A stretch of DNA of 64,000 nt from positions 1,240,001 to 1,304,000 of the forward strand of contig CM066915.1 in assembly GCA_033964015.1 (NCBI GenBank), in the 5' to 3' direction. The stretch's first letter is position 1, and each line of letters opens with the position of its first letter. Origin of the DNA: Scolanthus callimorphus. Lineage: Eukaryota > Cnidaria > Anthozoa > Actiniaria > Edwardsiidae. Shown in pieces: positions 46,510 through 59,000 of the stretch. A program made the position numbers and the translations under genes. The notes under the pieces were generated by a model, which saw only the letters and a list, made by a program, of their open reading frames with translations, was not told the origin of the DNA and searched no databases.

Positions 46510-47531
46510 TGCACCAGTCAATTGTAAGCACCACCCCCCCCCCCCCCCCCCCCCCCCCCCAACCTCGGGGAGGGTGGGGGCAACGTGCGGCATTTATACG
46601 TATCGGTCAGGTTTTGGTCCCGACTACATGGGGGATATTCTTGTCATGGACCCCCCACCCCTGAGTGTGGGGGATTAGTTGGGGGATAGAACCTATTCCC
46701 AATACTCTCTTCGCCTTGGACATACATCCACCTCAGGAGCGCCCGAATTTTGAGTAAACATATTTCATCAAGCCTCAGGCCCTGTCCACACTAACGCGTT
46801 TTCCAAAGTATTCGTTTTCAAAATTATACGGATTCGATGAAAACGATCAGCATGTTAGTGTGGACGGAAGGCCTAAACGTATCAAAACGTATACGGATTC
46901 AAACGAAATCGCGTTAGAAAATCGCGTGTGGACGGGGTCTCAGAGAAAGTGTAGATGAACGTTCCGTTTTTTCTGTATAGTAAACAAATCCTGTAGGTTT
47001 TATTTTTCATGCGCACAATTGAGCACCGAAATGACGAAATTATTATTATTCATTTGCGTGAAGCGCAGCCCAAATGACGAATTTCTGTAACGTCGAACTC
47101 ACGCTTACTCTTCTTTCGAACATAGTGACTGCCCGCCAGGCCTATCACTGCAGAGCATTTTTGGTTGGAGTTCGTTTTTCCTCGCCAAGATACACTTGTT
47201 CTTGTGAACGGTGCGAAGGTAGTGTCTTCGTTGCGCGAGTTGCCAAAGACTATATTTTTATTACGTATTGAGTGAAGTGAAGTAGAGAAATGCAAATGAT
47301 AGAGAATTTGTTGGAATAACTACTTAGAAAATTTCTTATTCAGGTGAAAGGACTCAATATATATTGGCATGGTAGCATCGAATCACTTCAATCCTTGCCC
47401 CACAGGGTGGGGGAATTTCCAACACATTTCGCCTCAGGGGTGGGGACAAAAATCTAGTATGGCGCAGCTGAACATCCATGTCCCCACCCTTCCCGAGGTT
47501 GGGGGGGTGGTGGTTACAATTGACTGGTGCA
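46510..47531. mobile_element. 1.0-kb element with TGCACCAGTCAATTG ends
   Basis: The inverted ends run about 60 bp, interrupted by a 27-base C tract (46534-46560). The interior is related to 3110-3370. The tips match the right end of 1-544. Flanks show TAA and TCT, so no target duplication is claimed. Confidence 0.7.
46779..46938. mobile_element. 160-bp MITE with CTCAG duplication
   Basis: GCCCTGTCCACACT and GTGTGGACGGGGT are the imperfect ends, with CTCAG at 46774-46778 and 46939-46943. The related sequence at 3150-3185 reads TCAAGCCTCAG then directly GGTAGATGAAG, which supports an empty site. Confidence 0.65.
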
Positions 47532-47710
47532 TCTCTAATACCATGTGGTTAATTGTGGTTGTCCTTGATTTCACATGAGCATCAAGGACAACCACAACTA
47601 ACCACATAGTAAGTTCCATTGAGAATTTCTTATAAATTTCCATGTTCATACACCCTTCACACAACCCCCATATAAACCCTATAATAAATTCAATGTTGCT
47701 GTACTGTGAT

Positions 47711-48926
47711 TTTTGACCAAAATTTGTCGTTGGATGCCCAAAGCACGTTTCGTTTGGTTTTTAAAAGCTTCTTCAAGAAGAAAGTCTCCAAGATATTCAC
47801 AAATGTAGAACTGGTTTGTCCTCAGCCTTACTTGTTGTCAGCTTATCTTTCTTTTGCCAATATAAACGCCTGTACAACGAGAATGAAACGAGAAGAGGAA
47901 GCCGCCATCTTTGAATGTACGGGAACCACACACCACAGGCCTCCCGAGGTCTCTCAAACTCGAACCCAGTCGCGCTCGTACATGATTGAAGAGCGCGCGA
48001 CGCCGCGCGCTTGGACTGCTGAAAAAAAAAGTATACACAGCATATCGAGTGCGCAAAATCTATCCCACTGGCAAGCGTGCTTCCAAGTTTCTACGCTCGT
48101 GGTACCAAGAAAACGCAACAAGCCGTGCTTGCAAGACGGAAGTGCGGATAGCGAGTGGAGAAATTACTGGATCCGCCCCTGATTGTGGGCCTATAAATTG
48201 TAAACTGCATTCTGCCGACCTGTCTTTTTTGCTCAACAATTCACTTCAGCATATTTACTCGACATAAGGAAAAAAAATATAGGACCATACTTCCAGACAA
48301 AGTGCTGAAGCGTCGTATGGCGACCGTACGGTTCTTACGCCCACGCCAGAGATTTCGGCCCTGACAGTCGCTATCCTGGTGTTGAATTGCTCAGTAGCTA
48401 GATACCTATGGGTGAGAGTACGCCCGGCCACCAGACCATATAAGGACGCCCCTTGTACCGTTAGTGAACAATCAACTAATTGATATGCACCACCAACATA
48501 TTTATAGGTCTGATTGGTGTGTAAGAGATCCATGTGGGACGGGTTGTCAATTCTTTATCTAACGGTAATGCAAACAACGTTCTCACAGTTGTTTGACATG
48601 TTATTGATCACAATCAAGAGTAATTTAATTTTCTCTTTTATTTGTCATAATCCAGTAATACGCATTGTGCGGACATGAGAATAGGTTTCCTTTGTATTTC
48701 CGTTTGCGCATGCGCATACACGTCATCTCGTCTGATTTTATTTTCCTTGTGCAGGATTTCCAGAGAGCACTTCTAGGGATGTCCAGTGTGGTACTCTCAG
48801 CTTCCTATTTAAGTACTATTTCTCTCCATTCATTTATTAAAATGTATTTCCATTGCCATTGGTGTTTGAGTCAATCTTAGTGACGGAGCAGACCATTTTT
48901 TGCGCATTGCCGTTATGTACTCGGAT
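47711..48926. other. Intergenic, one doubtful open frame
   Basis: A 158-codon frame (47706-48182) has no recognisable domain and its composition is unremarkable; I do not call it a gene. No other feature is seen. Confidence 0.35.
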
Positions 48927-49250
48927 CATTCTCGTACCCAGAGCTCCCTGGCTCATCGTCGCCTCGCAGGGGAGGCTCTGGTGACATCAATTTGAGGGCC
49001 TTCGCTGATTGGCTGAAATGGCGCGCACGCGTATATAAAAGTAGCTTAATCTCGCTTTATAAAAACGTATCTTTCAAAGTAATACTGGCATTCGTTTCCT
49101 TGTCGTCTGTTCAACCTATGCCTTCGATTGAACGCTCCAAAAGTAATTATGAGGCATAAAATCACCATTTTCTTTTACGCATGCGTCGGTGGCTGTCACC
49201 AGAGCCTCCCCCGCGAGGTGACGAGCCGGGGAGCTCTGGGTACGAGAATG
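48927..49250. mobile_element. 324-bp Mutator-like MITE, 9-bp duplication
   Basis: The ends CATTCTCGTACCCAGAGCTC and complement are flanked by exact TACTCGGAT (48918-48926 and 49251-49259). It is the sister of 12863-13074. Confidence 0.88.
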
Positions 49251-49826
49251 TACTCGGATAAACATCACCATAGAACAGATAGATTTTCGCTTAAAATAGT
49301 TCATTTATTTTAAAGATTTTATCATGTTCTGTTCGTAAGAATAATCAGAAATCAAAATATCAAAATCTCAAAAAAAATCGGGATTTTATAAAACCATAAA
49401 TCTCGGGAATTTCATGTAAAATAGGGATGGTTTTAAACGTCCCTTTCTAGAGATGCTAAGTGCTTTTATATTTTTAGTTTCCGAAAACACTACCATCCGT
49501 ATAGTAAAAGCCATTAATAAAAGTACTGCTGAAAATCTTTTTAGAGCTGTGGCGAGATTCTTCGGGATTTTCCAAATCTCGGATTTTTTAGAGAATATGA
49601 GAAGCAATCTTTTATCGTCTTGATCTCGAATTTTTAACCTTGACCTCGCTGTCTCGGAAAAATCTCACATTATTCATTCCTAGGCTTTTTCCCAAGTAGG
49701 TCACCCGAAAGTCGGACAGCTAGTCAGTCCCCCCTGGGGGAGAGGGGTAAAAAACGCGCGCGTCTGTTGGACACTCTGGACACCTCAGAGTGAGACATAA
49801 TGAGCGGACTGTCGTAATTACAATTT
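49251..49826. other. Intergenic, nothing recognised
   Basis: No supported feature. Confidence 0.4.
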
Positions 49827-49943
49827 AGAGCGGTTTTCATGACTGTAGTGAAACCAATCGCAAAGAAAGTACACGAATTCTGAATAAAGGAGTAACTACA
49901 AGTAATTGCGAATTACTCACGACAGTCATCTGAAATCCGCTCT
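49827..49943. mobile_element. 117-bp MITE (AGAGCGGTTTTCATGACTG)
   Basis: The arms AGAGCGGTTTTCATGACTG and GACAGTCATCTGAAATCCGC are inverted. A near-identical copy is at 58209-58327 and a longer version at 50937-51203. Confidence 0.75.
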
Positions 49944-49963
49944 ATTACACGGCAATTGTGATT

Positions 49964-50219
49964 GGCTGATTGCATTTTTAAACCGCGCCGGGACGGGGTG
50001 TATCTGGAGACTGGAAATTCCAAGGGGAGGGGTAAAAAAGGTGACTTTCCAGGGACATTTTATCCAAAAATTGATTTTCCAGGGGTATATTTTGCCAGAA
50101 AAATGGAAATTCCAGGGGAGGGGGTCCTTTATGAGGTTGGAAATTCCACGGGAGGGGGTCTGTTTCACGAGTGGAACCCTCCCCCCCCCTCCCGTTGCGG
50201 TTTAAAAATACAATCAGCC
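49964..50219. mobile_element. MITE of the GGCTGATTGC family, copy C
   Basis: ATT flanks both ends (49961-49963 and 50220-50222). It interrupts a diverged copy of the 50937-51203 family: the uninterrupted copy reads CCCGATTGCTTTCGGTTGTG near 50987, while here the two halves flank the insertion. GGAAATTCCA repeats occupy the interior. Confidence 0.88.
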
Positions 50220-50222
50220 ATT

Positions 50223-50380
50223 GCTTCCGGTTGTGATTGGTCGAGAGCATATGGTCTTTGAACCTTCAGCCAATCAAATCGCGTTTTGTGAATCTCCCCG
50301 TTCGCTCCGATTGGTTTGTTGTTGAATTACTATCGCAATTGATTGGATAATGAATTACACATGAATTGCTTTCACGACAG
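50223..50380. mobile_element. Right half of the MITE interrupted by copy C
   Basis: GCTTCCGGTTGTGATTGGTC through GAATTGCTTTCACGACAG aligns with 50990-51187. Confidence 0.65.
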
Positions 50381-50936
50381 ACATTTTACGCAAACGTGGC
50401 CAAATGGGCTATTCCATTTTATATTTTACATCGAGAAACCTTGGAACTTTCACAAGGGTCGACTTTTTGTGGTCCTTGGTCTTTCTTGTTACCCTAATTT
50501 TACTGATCCGCCACGATTAGCTTAGCTGCTTGCGGATCAGTTTGATGTATTAAATATCTATATTATTTTCAATAATAAAGTCTGAAGTCTGAAAGTCTAC
50601 CCTATAATTTCCACAGGCTTTATATTCATTTAAATACAACTTTGAAAAGAAAATATGGAATTTCCACAGGGGTTGCCTCAAATTTCCACAGATTTCCAGA
50701 GGGGTTGTGCAGAAGCCTGGATTTCCACAGGGGTATGTAGAGCAATTTTTGAACATTTGGAGTTCCTTGATCATGGGGTACAGCGTCGTCCTTCCTGATT
50801 GGCCAACTTCTTACAAGATGACCCAGTTGTGGTATTCGCACAGCATAAAGACTCAGTAATCAACTCATTTAAGTTAGTCCAGTTTATTTGCTATAAATTA
50901 TTTATACCATCAAAAGTAAATAATCAATGACTTGTT
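50381..50936. other. Intergenic, iterated ATTTCCACAGG phrases
   Basis: ATTTCCACAGGGG-like phrases recur between 50605 and 50735. No gene. Confidence 0.4.
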
Positions 50937-51203
50937 AGAGCGGTTTTCATGACTGCTGTGAGTAATTACACATTACTTGGTAATCCCGATTGCTTTCGGT
51001 TGTGATTAGTCGAGGGCATGATCTTTGATCCTTTAGCCAATCAGATCGCGTAGAGAAAACAACTTTATCACTTCGCTTGCGAAAAGGAAAGATTGTGGAT
51101 CATCTCGCTCTCTGATTGGTTTGTTATTGAATTACTTTCGCTTTTGATTGGATAGTGAATTACTCATGAATTGATTTCACGACAGTCATGTGAAAACCGC
51201 TCT
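50937..51203. mobile_element. 267-bp MITE, long form of the AGAGCGG family
   Basis: The arms AGAGCGGTTTTCATGACTG and CAGTCATGTGAAAACCGC are inverted. Several CCAAT-like motifs lie inside (GATTGGTTTG, GCCAATCAGATCGCG). Confidence 0.8.
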
Positions 51204-51628
51204 GTCCCGTCTCCAAGTAGCAAGCAAATTTCATAAATCGGTCGCTAAAATATTTCGTCGCCCGCGGGTTCCCTGTGTGTTAGGTAATTCGTCGAGTGGA
51301 AGCGTGTGAACTGGGTCGAGCTCTCCTCGTTGGAGGGGTTCTTAATGGACGTCAGATCTACTTTACCACAGGGAGCCCACCAAGGACACCAGGGAATAGG
51401 GTGGTTTAGCAGATTGCGAAAGCTAGACAACTAATCTAATAAAGGTCCCAGCTGGCACCTATAGTTTGTGCTCTTATATTGTCGCCACTTTCCGACAAAT
51501 ATCAAAATCAAGTCGAGTCGCCAACAAAACAAAGTCGCACTAGCAACCGTCGACAATTAGTCCTCAGTTCGGGCCCTACTTTCGGCAAAACTGCATTCTG
51601 TCAACAATTTTCAATAGGCGCATTCATG
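51204..51628. other. Intergenic, nothing recognised
   Basis: A 61-codon minus-strand frame at 51245-51430 has no recognisable domain. Confidence 0.4.
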
Positions 51629-51928
51629 CAGGGGCGTAGCCAGCACTTATGAGAGGGGGGGTTCCAAAATTCAAAAAATAAAAACTCCACATAAATCGGA
51701 CGTTTTTTGCGTTCTCGCCACAGGAATCCCAGCCAAAAATATTGATCTCGGGAAAAAACTAGCGTTTGAAGAAATTTGCAACATTTTTTTGGAGCTTTTA
51801 TTTGTTGTTTATTGAATATTTACCGAATTTTAATAATAAGTCGGTCCAGAACAGAGGCGAGGGGGGGTTCCGCTGCGGGAGAGGGGGGGTTCCGGAACCC
51901 CTGGAACCCCCCCCTGGCTACGCCCCTG
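51629..51928. mobile_element. 300-bp MITE, CAGGGGCGTAGCCAG family, TCATG duplication
   Basis: The ends CAGGGGCGTAGCCAG and CTGGCTACGCCCCTG are flanked by TCATG (51624-51628 and 51929-51933). It is the sister of 14933-15116. Confidence 0.88.
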
Positions 51929-52639
51929 TCATGCATTAGAACATCAAATTTGCTTCAATAAAAAAGCTGTTAAAATATATTATTTAATTGAGAGGAAGAA
52001 AGTTGAAGCCTTTCCAGAAAAGCTGAGTTTTCAATATATTCTCGTTCGTTAGATTATGTTCAGTGTTCATCATTTCTAAGATATTGTAAGCATACGGCTC
52101 CAAAACACGCGGTCAGTTGAAAGGTTTTTACTTCACAACAGCACGCTCCCGAAAGACGTGTTAAAGTTATTTTCCATACAATTACAGGGACGTCAACCCC
52201 AGGACTTCAAAATCTGGAGACCGCATAGAAATGTCGAAATTTCCTGCAATTTTCTCGGGAGAAATACAGTAAATGTATGCCTATCGTAAGCTATCAGAGG
52301 ATATCAAACACGGGAAATTACCGCAGAAAACCACATTTCAGATGACACGAGAATATGAAGTATTCGGCTTTGCCATGGTTATACATATGAATTGCGAACA
52401 CCTCACATTCTCGTGTCATGGCAAATTCAGCTTTTCCCACGAATGGGTTTCTGGAAAAAAAATCCTGTGAAGTGGATAGTGAGTGTGCAAGTATGATGTG
52501 GATATTTAGCCAGCATCGAAAGCTGACTATGCATTCAAGTGAAGAGAAAAACTGAAGAGAATAATTTGCCAACAAAACTTCAAGTTACAAAATTGAAAAA
52601 AACCCGACAAAAGGTTTAACGTTAGATGGCAAATGGTAG
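51929..52639. other. Intergenic with a small hairpin
   Basis: GACACGAGAATATGAAG near 52345 is mirrored near 52400-52420. No gene. Confidence 0.4.
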
Positions 52640-53050
52640 CATTGCCGGATTTCAAGCCGAGAGTGCCTGGGGCGAATCCCTTAATATTACCATTATCGAA
52701 ACGAGATCCACATAAGAGAAAAAGAGAAAGAGCATGCTGAACTATACAAAATCCTAAAGTTTGGAGTTGATTGTGTAAATTCCTTTCGAGATACAGCCAT
52801 TCCAATATGCCGGAATTTTATAAGCTTTGTATGGTTTTCCGGACGCCGTGTCCGGATTTCACACAAATCTTGTAAAATTTTGGATTTTTTGAATGGCTGT
52901 TTCTCGATCACTATTTGCCCGATTAATACCAAACTTTGGGATTTTGTACAGTCCAGCATGCTCTTCATCTCTTTGGATCGCGTTTCAGTAATGGTAATAT
53001 TAAGGGATTCGCCCAGGCACTCACGGCTTGAAATCCAGCAATGGCCGCTC
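52640..53050. mobile_element. Palindromic foldback, arms about 200 bp
   Basis: TGGATTTCAAGCCG-type sequence and CGAATCCCTTAATATTACCA on the left are mirrored on the right up to 53045. The axis is near 52840 at GGTTTTCCGGACG. It is non-coding. Confidence 0.75.
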
Positions 53051-53462
53051 CAAAATCGACTAAATAGCACAGTATTTGGATGCGAGCTATTGAAGCAAAA
53101 AAATTTCCCCTTCGTCTCTGAACTAGTGTTTGTTGGAGTTGCGTGTACACTTTAAAGACACTGTGCCCGATAGGCGTGACAAATAGTTTCGTAGCCCATA
53201 AAAGAAGATAAAAGTGTTGAACTCAATCCGTTCAAATCTCATGGAATTTCTATCCATCCTCTGGTCTAAAGCTGGTATAAGTGTTGTGGCGTCATAGAAC
53301 AACAAACTAATGATGTTAATTGAAAAAAAACAACATTCATAACACTGTCACACCCATCGCACACGAGGTCTTCAAGCTAAAATCGTTACATCGCGACCGC
53401 GTATTTGTTTCTAGCTTTGCTGTCAACCAGTCACATCTTATGAGCCAATCAGATTCTGGCCC
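53051..53462. other. Intergenic, nothing recognised
   Basis: No supported feature. Confidence 0.4.
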
Positions 53463-53551
53463 TGTTTCGCCTAGTGCAGTCGCCTGGCTTTCCGTCGCGA
53501 CGTTGTCTGGTTTAGTTCAGAGGGAAGCCAGTTGACTGCACTAGGCGAAAC
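53463..53551. repeat. 89-bp hairpin repeat
   Basis: TGTTTCGCCTAGTGCAGTC and GACTGCACTAGGCGAAACA are exact inverses. CTGGCTT / AAGCCAG continue the stem. Confidence 0.8.
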
Positions 53552-53696
53552 AGAGCAAGCGTTTCATTGGCTCAGATAATTTGATTGGCGGAACAGCAAA
53601 GTCAAAAATCCAAACATATTTTGATGATTTTGAAAACGTGGGTCGCGATGCATATGTAACAGCAGACGATTGCGATTTTTTTTTGATAGTCCGGTC

Positions 53697-55255
53697 AAAT
53701 TAGCTCGAAAAAAACCCGAACCTGGAAAAATTGCAAACATGGGAATTTTTGGTACTAATTGTCAAAAACATATGCAGGAATAACATATCCAAATTTCGTA
53801 GAAATAGTCCGGCGGATTAGAGCAAATTTTCGAGGAAATTGCGCATTTTAGGCTAAAGCTCCAATTTTTTGCCAGGTGATAGTTTTCAATGTACTTTTAA
53901 ATCGTAGATATGGAGGCACGCTAGAATTCTTTCGTAGCGGAAGCTAGGGAGGTTTTAGAGTGAACTATTGTTTAGCTCAATAGCAGCCATTTTGAATGCT
54001 TTGTTATTCAAATGAGGTTTAGAACTTAGCTTTGCGAACTTTCAAGTTGTTCTCTAGACTGCACAGCCATAGCAGCTCAACATTTGCTAATTCTGAACTA
54101 TGGATTGGTTTGACTGACTTCGGTTGAACGTCTCCTTAGAGTTTTGGGTGATTATTAAATGTCGCGACCAGTTTATTGGGAATGTTTATAATTTATATTG
54201 TAAAACAATAGCCTGACTGAGATTTGATCAAATGTTTCAAGAATGACCAACAAATTCTAAAAAATATCAAGATAATTGGTACCATGTGTCGAATATGTAA
54301 AAAGAAGCTTGTCTCTGAAACTTTCACATGATATTTTCTACCTAGTACTGTGCTATACTCTATAAACACGGACGATAGAAGATTTCACTAAGTGCCGCAG
54401 AGCTCATGAATAACAAAGGATTCAAAGATGGCTGCCAATGGCAAAACAATGGTTCACATTAAAACTGTTCTAGCTTTCGCTACGAATAAAATTTAGCGTG
54501 CCTCCATATCTTATCTTCAATAAACTACTAAAAACTATTGACATGCAAAGTTTGGTGTCTTTAGCCAAAAGTGCGCAATTTTTACGCTAATCCGCCGGAC
54601 TAAAATCCGACCGGGGGAGTTGGTTAAATTTTTGGTTTTACCGGCTACGTCAAGTTCACCTTGTTTTCGGCGGAACTTAGACACTGAAAACACAGAAACT
54701 GGTAGAATGTTTATTGACTGTACAGACGAAATCGGGGAAGATTTAATAAGGTTTTTCGGTTGAAACAAATAATTTCTGAGCGATGAGTTACGGCTACGAT
54801 CAGTTTATCTCATTTATTTATTTCAGCGTATAATATTCGAACTTTTGTGTATCACCACGCGGGAAATACAAGGATCATATGGGATTTGTCAAAACTCAGG
54901 ATTATTTAGTTATTATTTTGCAGAATTGGTTATAAACAAACACAAAATTCACATCTATGCAATCACATTATGCAGTAGAAAGAAATTGCTCGATATCTCG
55001 TTCAATATCACACCGAGTTATGGCTCTACAGTCCATAGCCCTCCCTTCGAATTGTTCGCTTTTATTGTCTAAGTGCCACCGAAGACAACGGGCTTTCCTT
55101 CGTGCAGACGGAAAACCCCAAATTTAACCAACTTCTCCCGAACGGATTTTCACAATATTTGGACACGTATTTCTCAAACATGTTCCTGAGAATTTGCTGT
55201 ATGAAAATCCCATGTTGCAATTTTTTCCAGGTTAAACGCTAAATTGACCGGACTA
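53697..55255. mobile_element. 1.56-kb foldback DNA element with TGA duplication
   Basis: The tips TAGTCCGGTCAA and complement are flanked by TGA (53694-53696 and 55256-55258). A second inverted pair (about 53790-54030 against 54400-54610, with ATATGGAGGCACGCTA) lies inside. The tip resembles TAGTCGGG of 31455-36077. No transposase. Confidence 0.75.
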
Positions 55256-55258
55256 TGA

Positions 55259-55757
55259 GAGTTGTAAGTAAGAATGGATATTCTAAAAAAAATTGTACCA
55301 ACAGAATTCTGTGCTTTTCGAAGCTATAAACCACAAGTGACACTTGTTACACTAACTCGATATATACAGGGTAGATGAAGCACCTTCACTGCAAAATATT
55401 CGGGATTTTCACAAGGATGCACGAGCGTTGCTATGGAAACGATCCCGAGTATCGTTACCATGGCGACAACCGTTTAAGTCTTTACTGCATTACTTCAGAA
55501 TGTTTCTCATTTTACCAGTAGTCTTCGCAACCACGTGCAGTACTGGATCGTCCATTTACACACGCATAACTTCAGCGTGAACCTTACATGCCATATTTAA
55601 ACAGCTGCTAGAGCATTGGGTTGTTAGTTGTGTTGTAGTAGAGCATTTAACGACGTATCACGCATAGCTCACGCGTAAGGCACGGTTAAATGACATCACG
55701 CGCACTTCACGCTACATCACGTCAAATTCACACTTCACGTTACACGCACGATTGGTA
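55259..55757. other. Downstream flank / likely 3' region of the ACF1-like gene
   Basis: It lies directly 3' of the last coding exon on the minus strand. CACG-rich direct repeats occupy 55650-55750. No poly(A) signal was pinned down. Confidence 0.4.
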
Positions 55758-56021
55758 TCACGTTCTCCTACAGCTCCGCACCGAACGCATTTCGCTTGTG
55801 TCCAGCCCCATATCTGAGAACCGTGTCTCGAATAACGCAGACAAACGCACGCCGGCCTTGGCTTCCTTTGTCCGTGGCCGGAAATACTCGGCACAGTCTA
55901 TGAACACTTTGCGCACATCCGAGATAAAATCCTCTACTGATTCGTACTCCTGGTCTGACAGCTTGTCCTGTATGGCTGTCAAATGGATGGGGGTTTTGAT
56001 GGTCTTTTTGTAGTCAGAGCT
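55758..56021 (-). CDS. BAZ1A: BAZ1A terminal exon: bromodomain core and C-terminus
   Basis: SSDYKKTIKTPIHLTAIQDK is the ZA loop and helix A. YESVEDFISDVRKVFIDCAE and EAKAGVRLSALF are helices B and C. The usual YN before the BC loop reads YFRPR here, so the acetyl-lysine-binding Asn is absent. Stop TGA at 55758-55760. Confidence 0.85.
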   Translation of the reverse strand, partial: SSDYKKTIKTPIHLTAIQDKLSDQEYESVEDFISDVRKVFIDCAEYFRPRTKEAKAGVRLSALFETRFSDMGLDTSEMRSVRSCRRT

Positions 56022-59000
56022 CTGCAATGGAATTGGAGCAACGGATAAAGAATGTGAAATATAAAAAGGCGGCCACACACGGGCCGATTCTTATACCCCA
56101 TTCACACCGACGCTTAAACTAGTTTAAAGTTAGTTTAATTAAACTGGTTTAAAACCTTATCTTCTAAGAGGAGACTGTTCCAAGGACAAAACTGAATAGA
56201 CTACACTGTACATGTTACTATGTGATCATTTAGCTAGTAAGAGTTTATCGCAGTACGAAACTTCCCGTGTTGTGAGGCGAAGAAAAACCTTGTTTCACTA
56301 AACATGGTTTGGTGTGAATGGGATATTAGTCGCAAGACGAGCTTACGACAAGACTTTTCGTCCACCCGTTTTATCAAACATGTTTGATTTTCAAATCGTC
56401 GCCGACAAAAAATCGTCTCGTGTGTGGCGGCGCGCGATAATCTTACGACAGAAAATCCTGTCGGGATCTGAACAAAGGACATATTGTCGTTGATCTTTTT
56501 TTGAACACAAGATGTTCAATAGGCCTTTATCACGCAATATTGATTAATAATATATAATAGTTATCAGAAAATGAAATCCAGTATTCAATTCTACACATCC
56601 GTATTAGTAAAATTGCCATGTTTGGTGAAGATTGATTGAATACTGGCTGAAATATGAATTTTCAAAACTTCGCTTTCTGTTTTATTTTTTTAACAAGAAA
56701 TGTATGGGAAAATACATCGAAACGAGGCTGGACGGGCATCGATGCCCGTCCAGCCTCGACTTCACTTATTTGCCCATACATTTCTCTGTAAAAAGTAAGT
56801 CAGAATACGAAGTTTTCAAAATTCATATCTCAGTCAGTTTTCAATCAATCTTCACCAAACATGGCAATTTTACTAATACGGATGTGTAGAATTGAATACT
56901 GGATTTCATTTTCTGATAACTATTATATATTATTAATCAATATTGCGTGATAAAGGCCTATTGAACATCTTGTGTTCAAAAAAGATCAACGACAATATGT
57001 CCTTTGTTCTTTTGAAACTTTGCATATTTACTAATACGGATATGTAGAATTCGAAAATGTTTTTCATTTTCCGATAACTATTATATATGATTAATCAAAT
57101 TGCGTGATAAAGGCCTATAGCAAATATTGATGATAATTTAGAATAAGGTGCGTGATGACGTCAGGCCAGGTCAGGATCTCAAATTCCCCCATCATATCTC
57201 GCCACAAAAATTGTAGATAATCGAGAGTCGGCTGGTTGCGGCTCGTTAAAGGCCCATCTACACTTGCAATATTTGCTGCAATTTTTGTCGCAAGAGTCGC
57301 TGCGATTTTTCTCGCACGTACGCGTCAACTCAAAATCACTAATGTAAACTAGGTACCATTCGGCGCGATCTGCCGCGATTTTTGTCGCGTGGTGTCGCGG
57401 AGATTTCAAACATGTTCGAAACTTTTTGCAACTTGATGCGATTTGAAGAAAAAGAGAGCACAGAAATCGCACCGGATTTGCATCTCGTTCACACAAGAAA
57501 CTTGGAATTGCAACTCACGAGAGAAAAATCGCCGCGACAAATACATCAAAAATCACAAGTGTTCACCGGCCTTAACAAATAACATACCTTGAGATGAGGG
57601 GCGGATCCCAGGAAGAACTCGGCATCCTCATTTTCCATGATCTCATTAATCAATTTATCGCATTTGAGCAGCCTGCCCGTCAGGCGAGGATCTCTACGAG
57701 TAGGGGCCTTGCGTGCGGGTGATGGCGAGCGCGACGCATTCATAGACGAGCGCCCGCGTATCCTCAGCTTAGCGGGAGGGCGCTTGTTGCCCTTGACAAC
57801 AGGTGACGACGACCGCGATGACTTTGCAGACTCGGTAACTTTTTGTCGTTTGGCTTTAGGCGCGCTCTCGGGGTTTTCCGCGCGACTACGGGACCTTGGG
57901 GCGGGTGACAGGGAGCGCTTCCGTTTCTGGCTTTTCTTCTTGGTCTCTTGTTTGCTGGTGTTCAGTTTCTTGGAAGGCTTTGTCGGTTTCTGCTTTTCTT
58001 TTGACTTTTTGAGCGCAGCTGAAAGACAGATGTAGGATACAGTTAAATCCTGCACCTCAAAGACAGAGAGACAGGCAGACGAACAGAACAACAGAGAGGG
58101 CAGACAGAAAAAAACATGGAAGGGCAACAGAACGGAGACAGAAACTTTCATATCAAAGAGCATTATTTTTTTCAGCTGACCATCGTGAGTAATCACTCCT
58201 AAGGTGTTAGAGCGATTTTCATATGACTGTAGTGAAACCAATTGCAAAGCAAAACAAACAAAAAACCTATAGGAGTAATTACAAAGTAATTGCGAATTGC
58301 TCACGACAGTCATCTGAAATCCGCTCTATTCAGAATGTGTGATTGCTTTCACTTCAGTCATATGGAATGCGCTCTTTTTTGTATTTTTGATTGAATCAGA
58401 TTTGCAGCCAAAATGGGCCAAACAATAATGGTTGCGCACATTACTGATACCGGCGGGAGTATCGTGGCAAATAGGGACGCACTTTGTGCGAGGGCGATAT
58501 CGTTTTTCTAGTGAAATTTAACGAGTCGAGTGATTATTTTTTCTTGAATACCATAGCGTTGATTTGATATTATTTTTAGTGAAATGCTTGAGCTTTGAAC
58601 TTTGTTTGCGCGCGGGTATCCTGTTGTGTTTTTAGCCAATCAACGCGCGCTTAAGAACTGAGGATTCCAGGCTTCCCTTTCCCCTACGAATCTGAATTAT
58701 TTCTGCAATCTTCCCCTGATTACCTATAATGAAACTGGGAACGCGAAATCGTCTACAGCTAACCTTTAATGGTGGTCTTCCTCACTCGTGTCTTTGCAGG
58801 TCGCTCATCATCAGCTCCCGTACAGACCTGACATGCCCAATTGCCCCGTGGGACTCTCCGCAGGGGAGGATATGCGCAATGCACGTGGTATGCGAGGGGC
58901 AGATATCACAGCAGAGTAACTCACCACCCTCGCTACACACTGCGCATGTGTCACCGTGTTCGGATGTACTCTCGATCGTCGCATCTTCGGATTCTGAAAA

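Larger units (their letters stand above)
46390..47710. mobile_element. Inverted-repeat element enclosing 46510-47531
   Basis: ACTGCAACATTGAATTATTA and TATAGGGTTTATAG near 46396-46430 are mirrored near 47670-47702. AACATGGAAA at 46450 pairs with 47637-47646. This looks like the outer part of a foldback that received the inner element. Confidence 0.55.

Noticed and set aside
47706..48182. 158-codon plus-strand frame
   Set aside because: No recognisable motif, no splice context and nothing similar elsewhere in the window; kept only as a doubtful frame.
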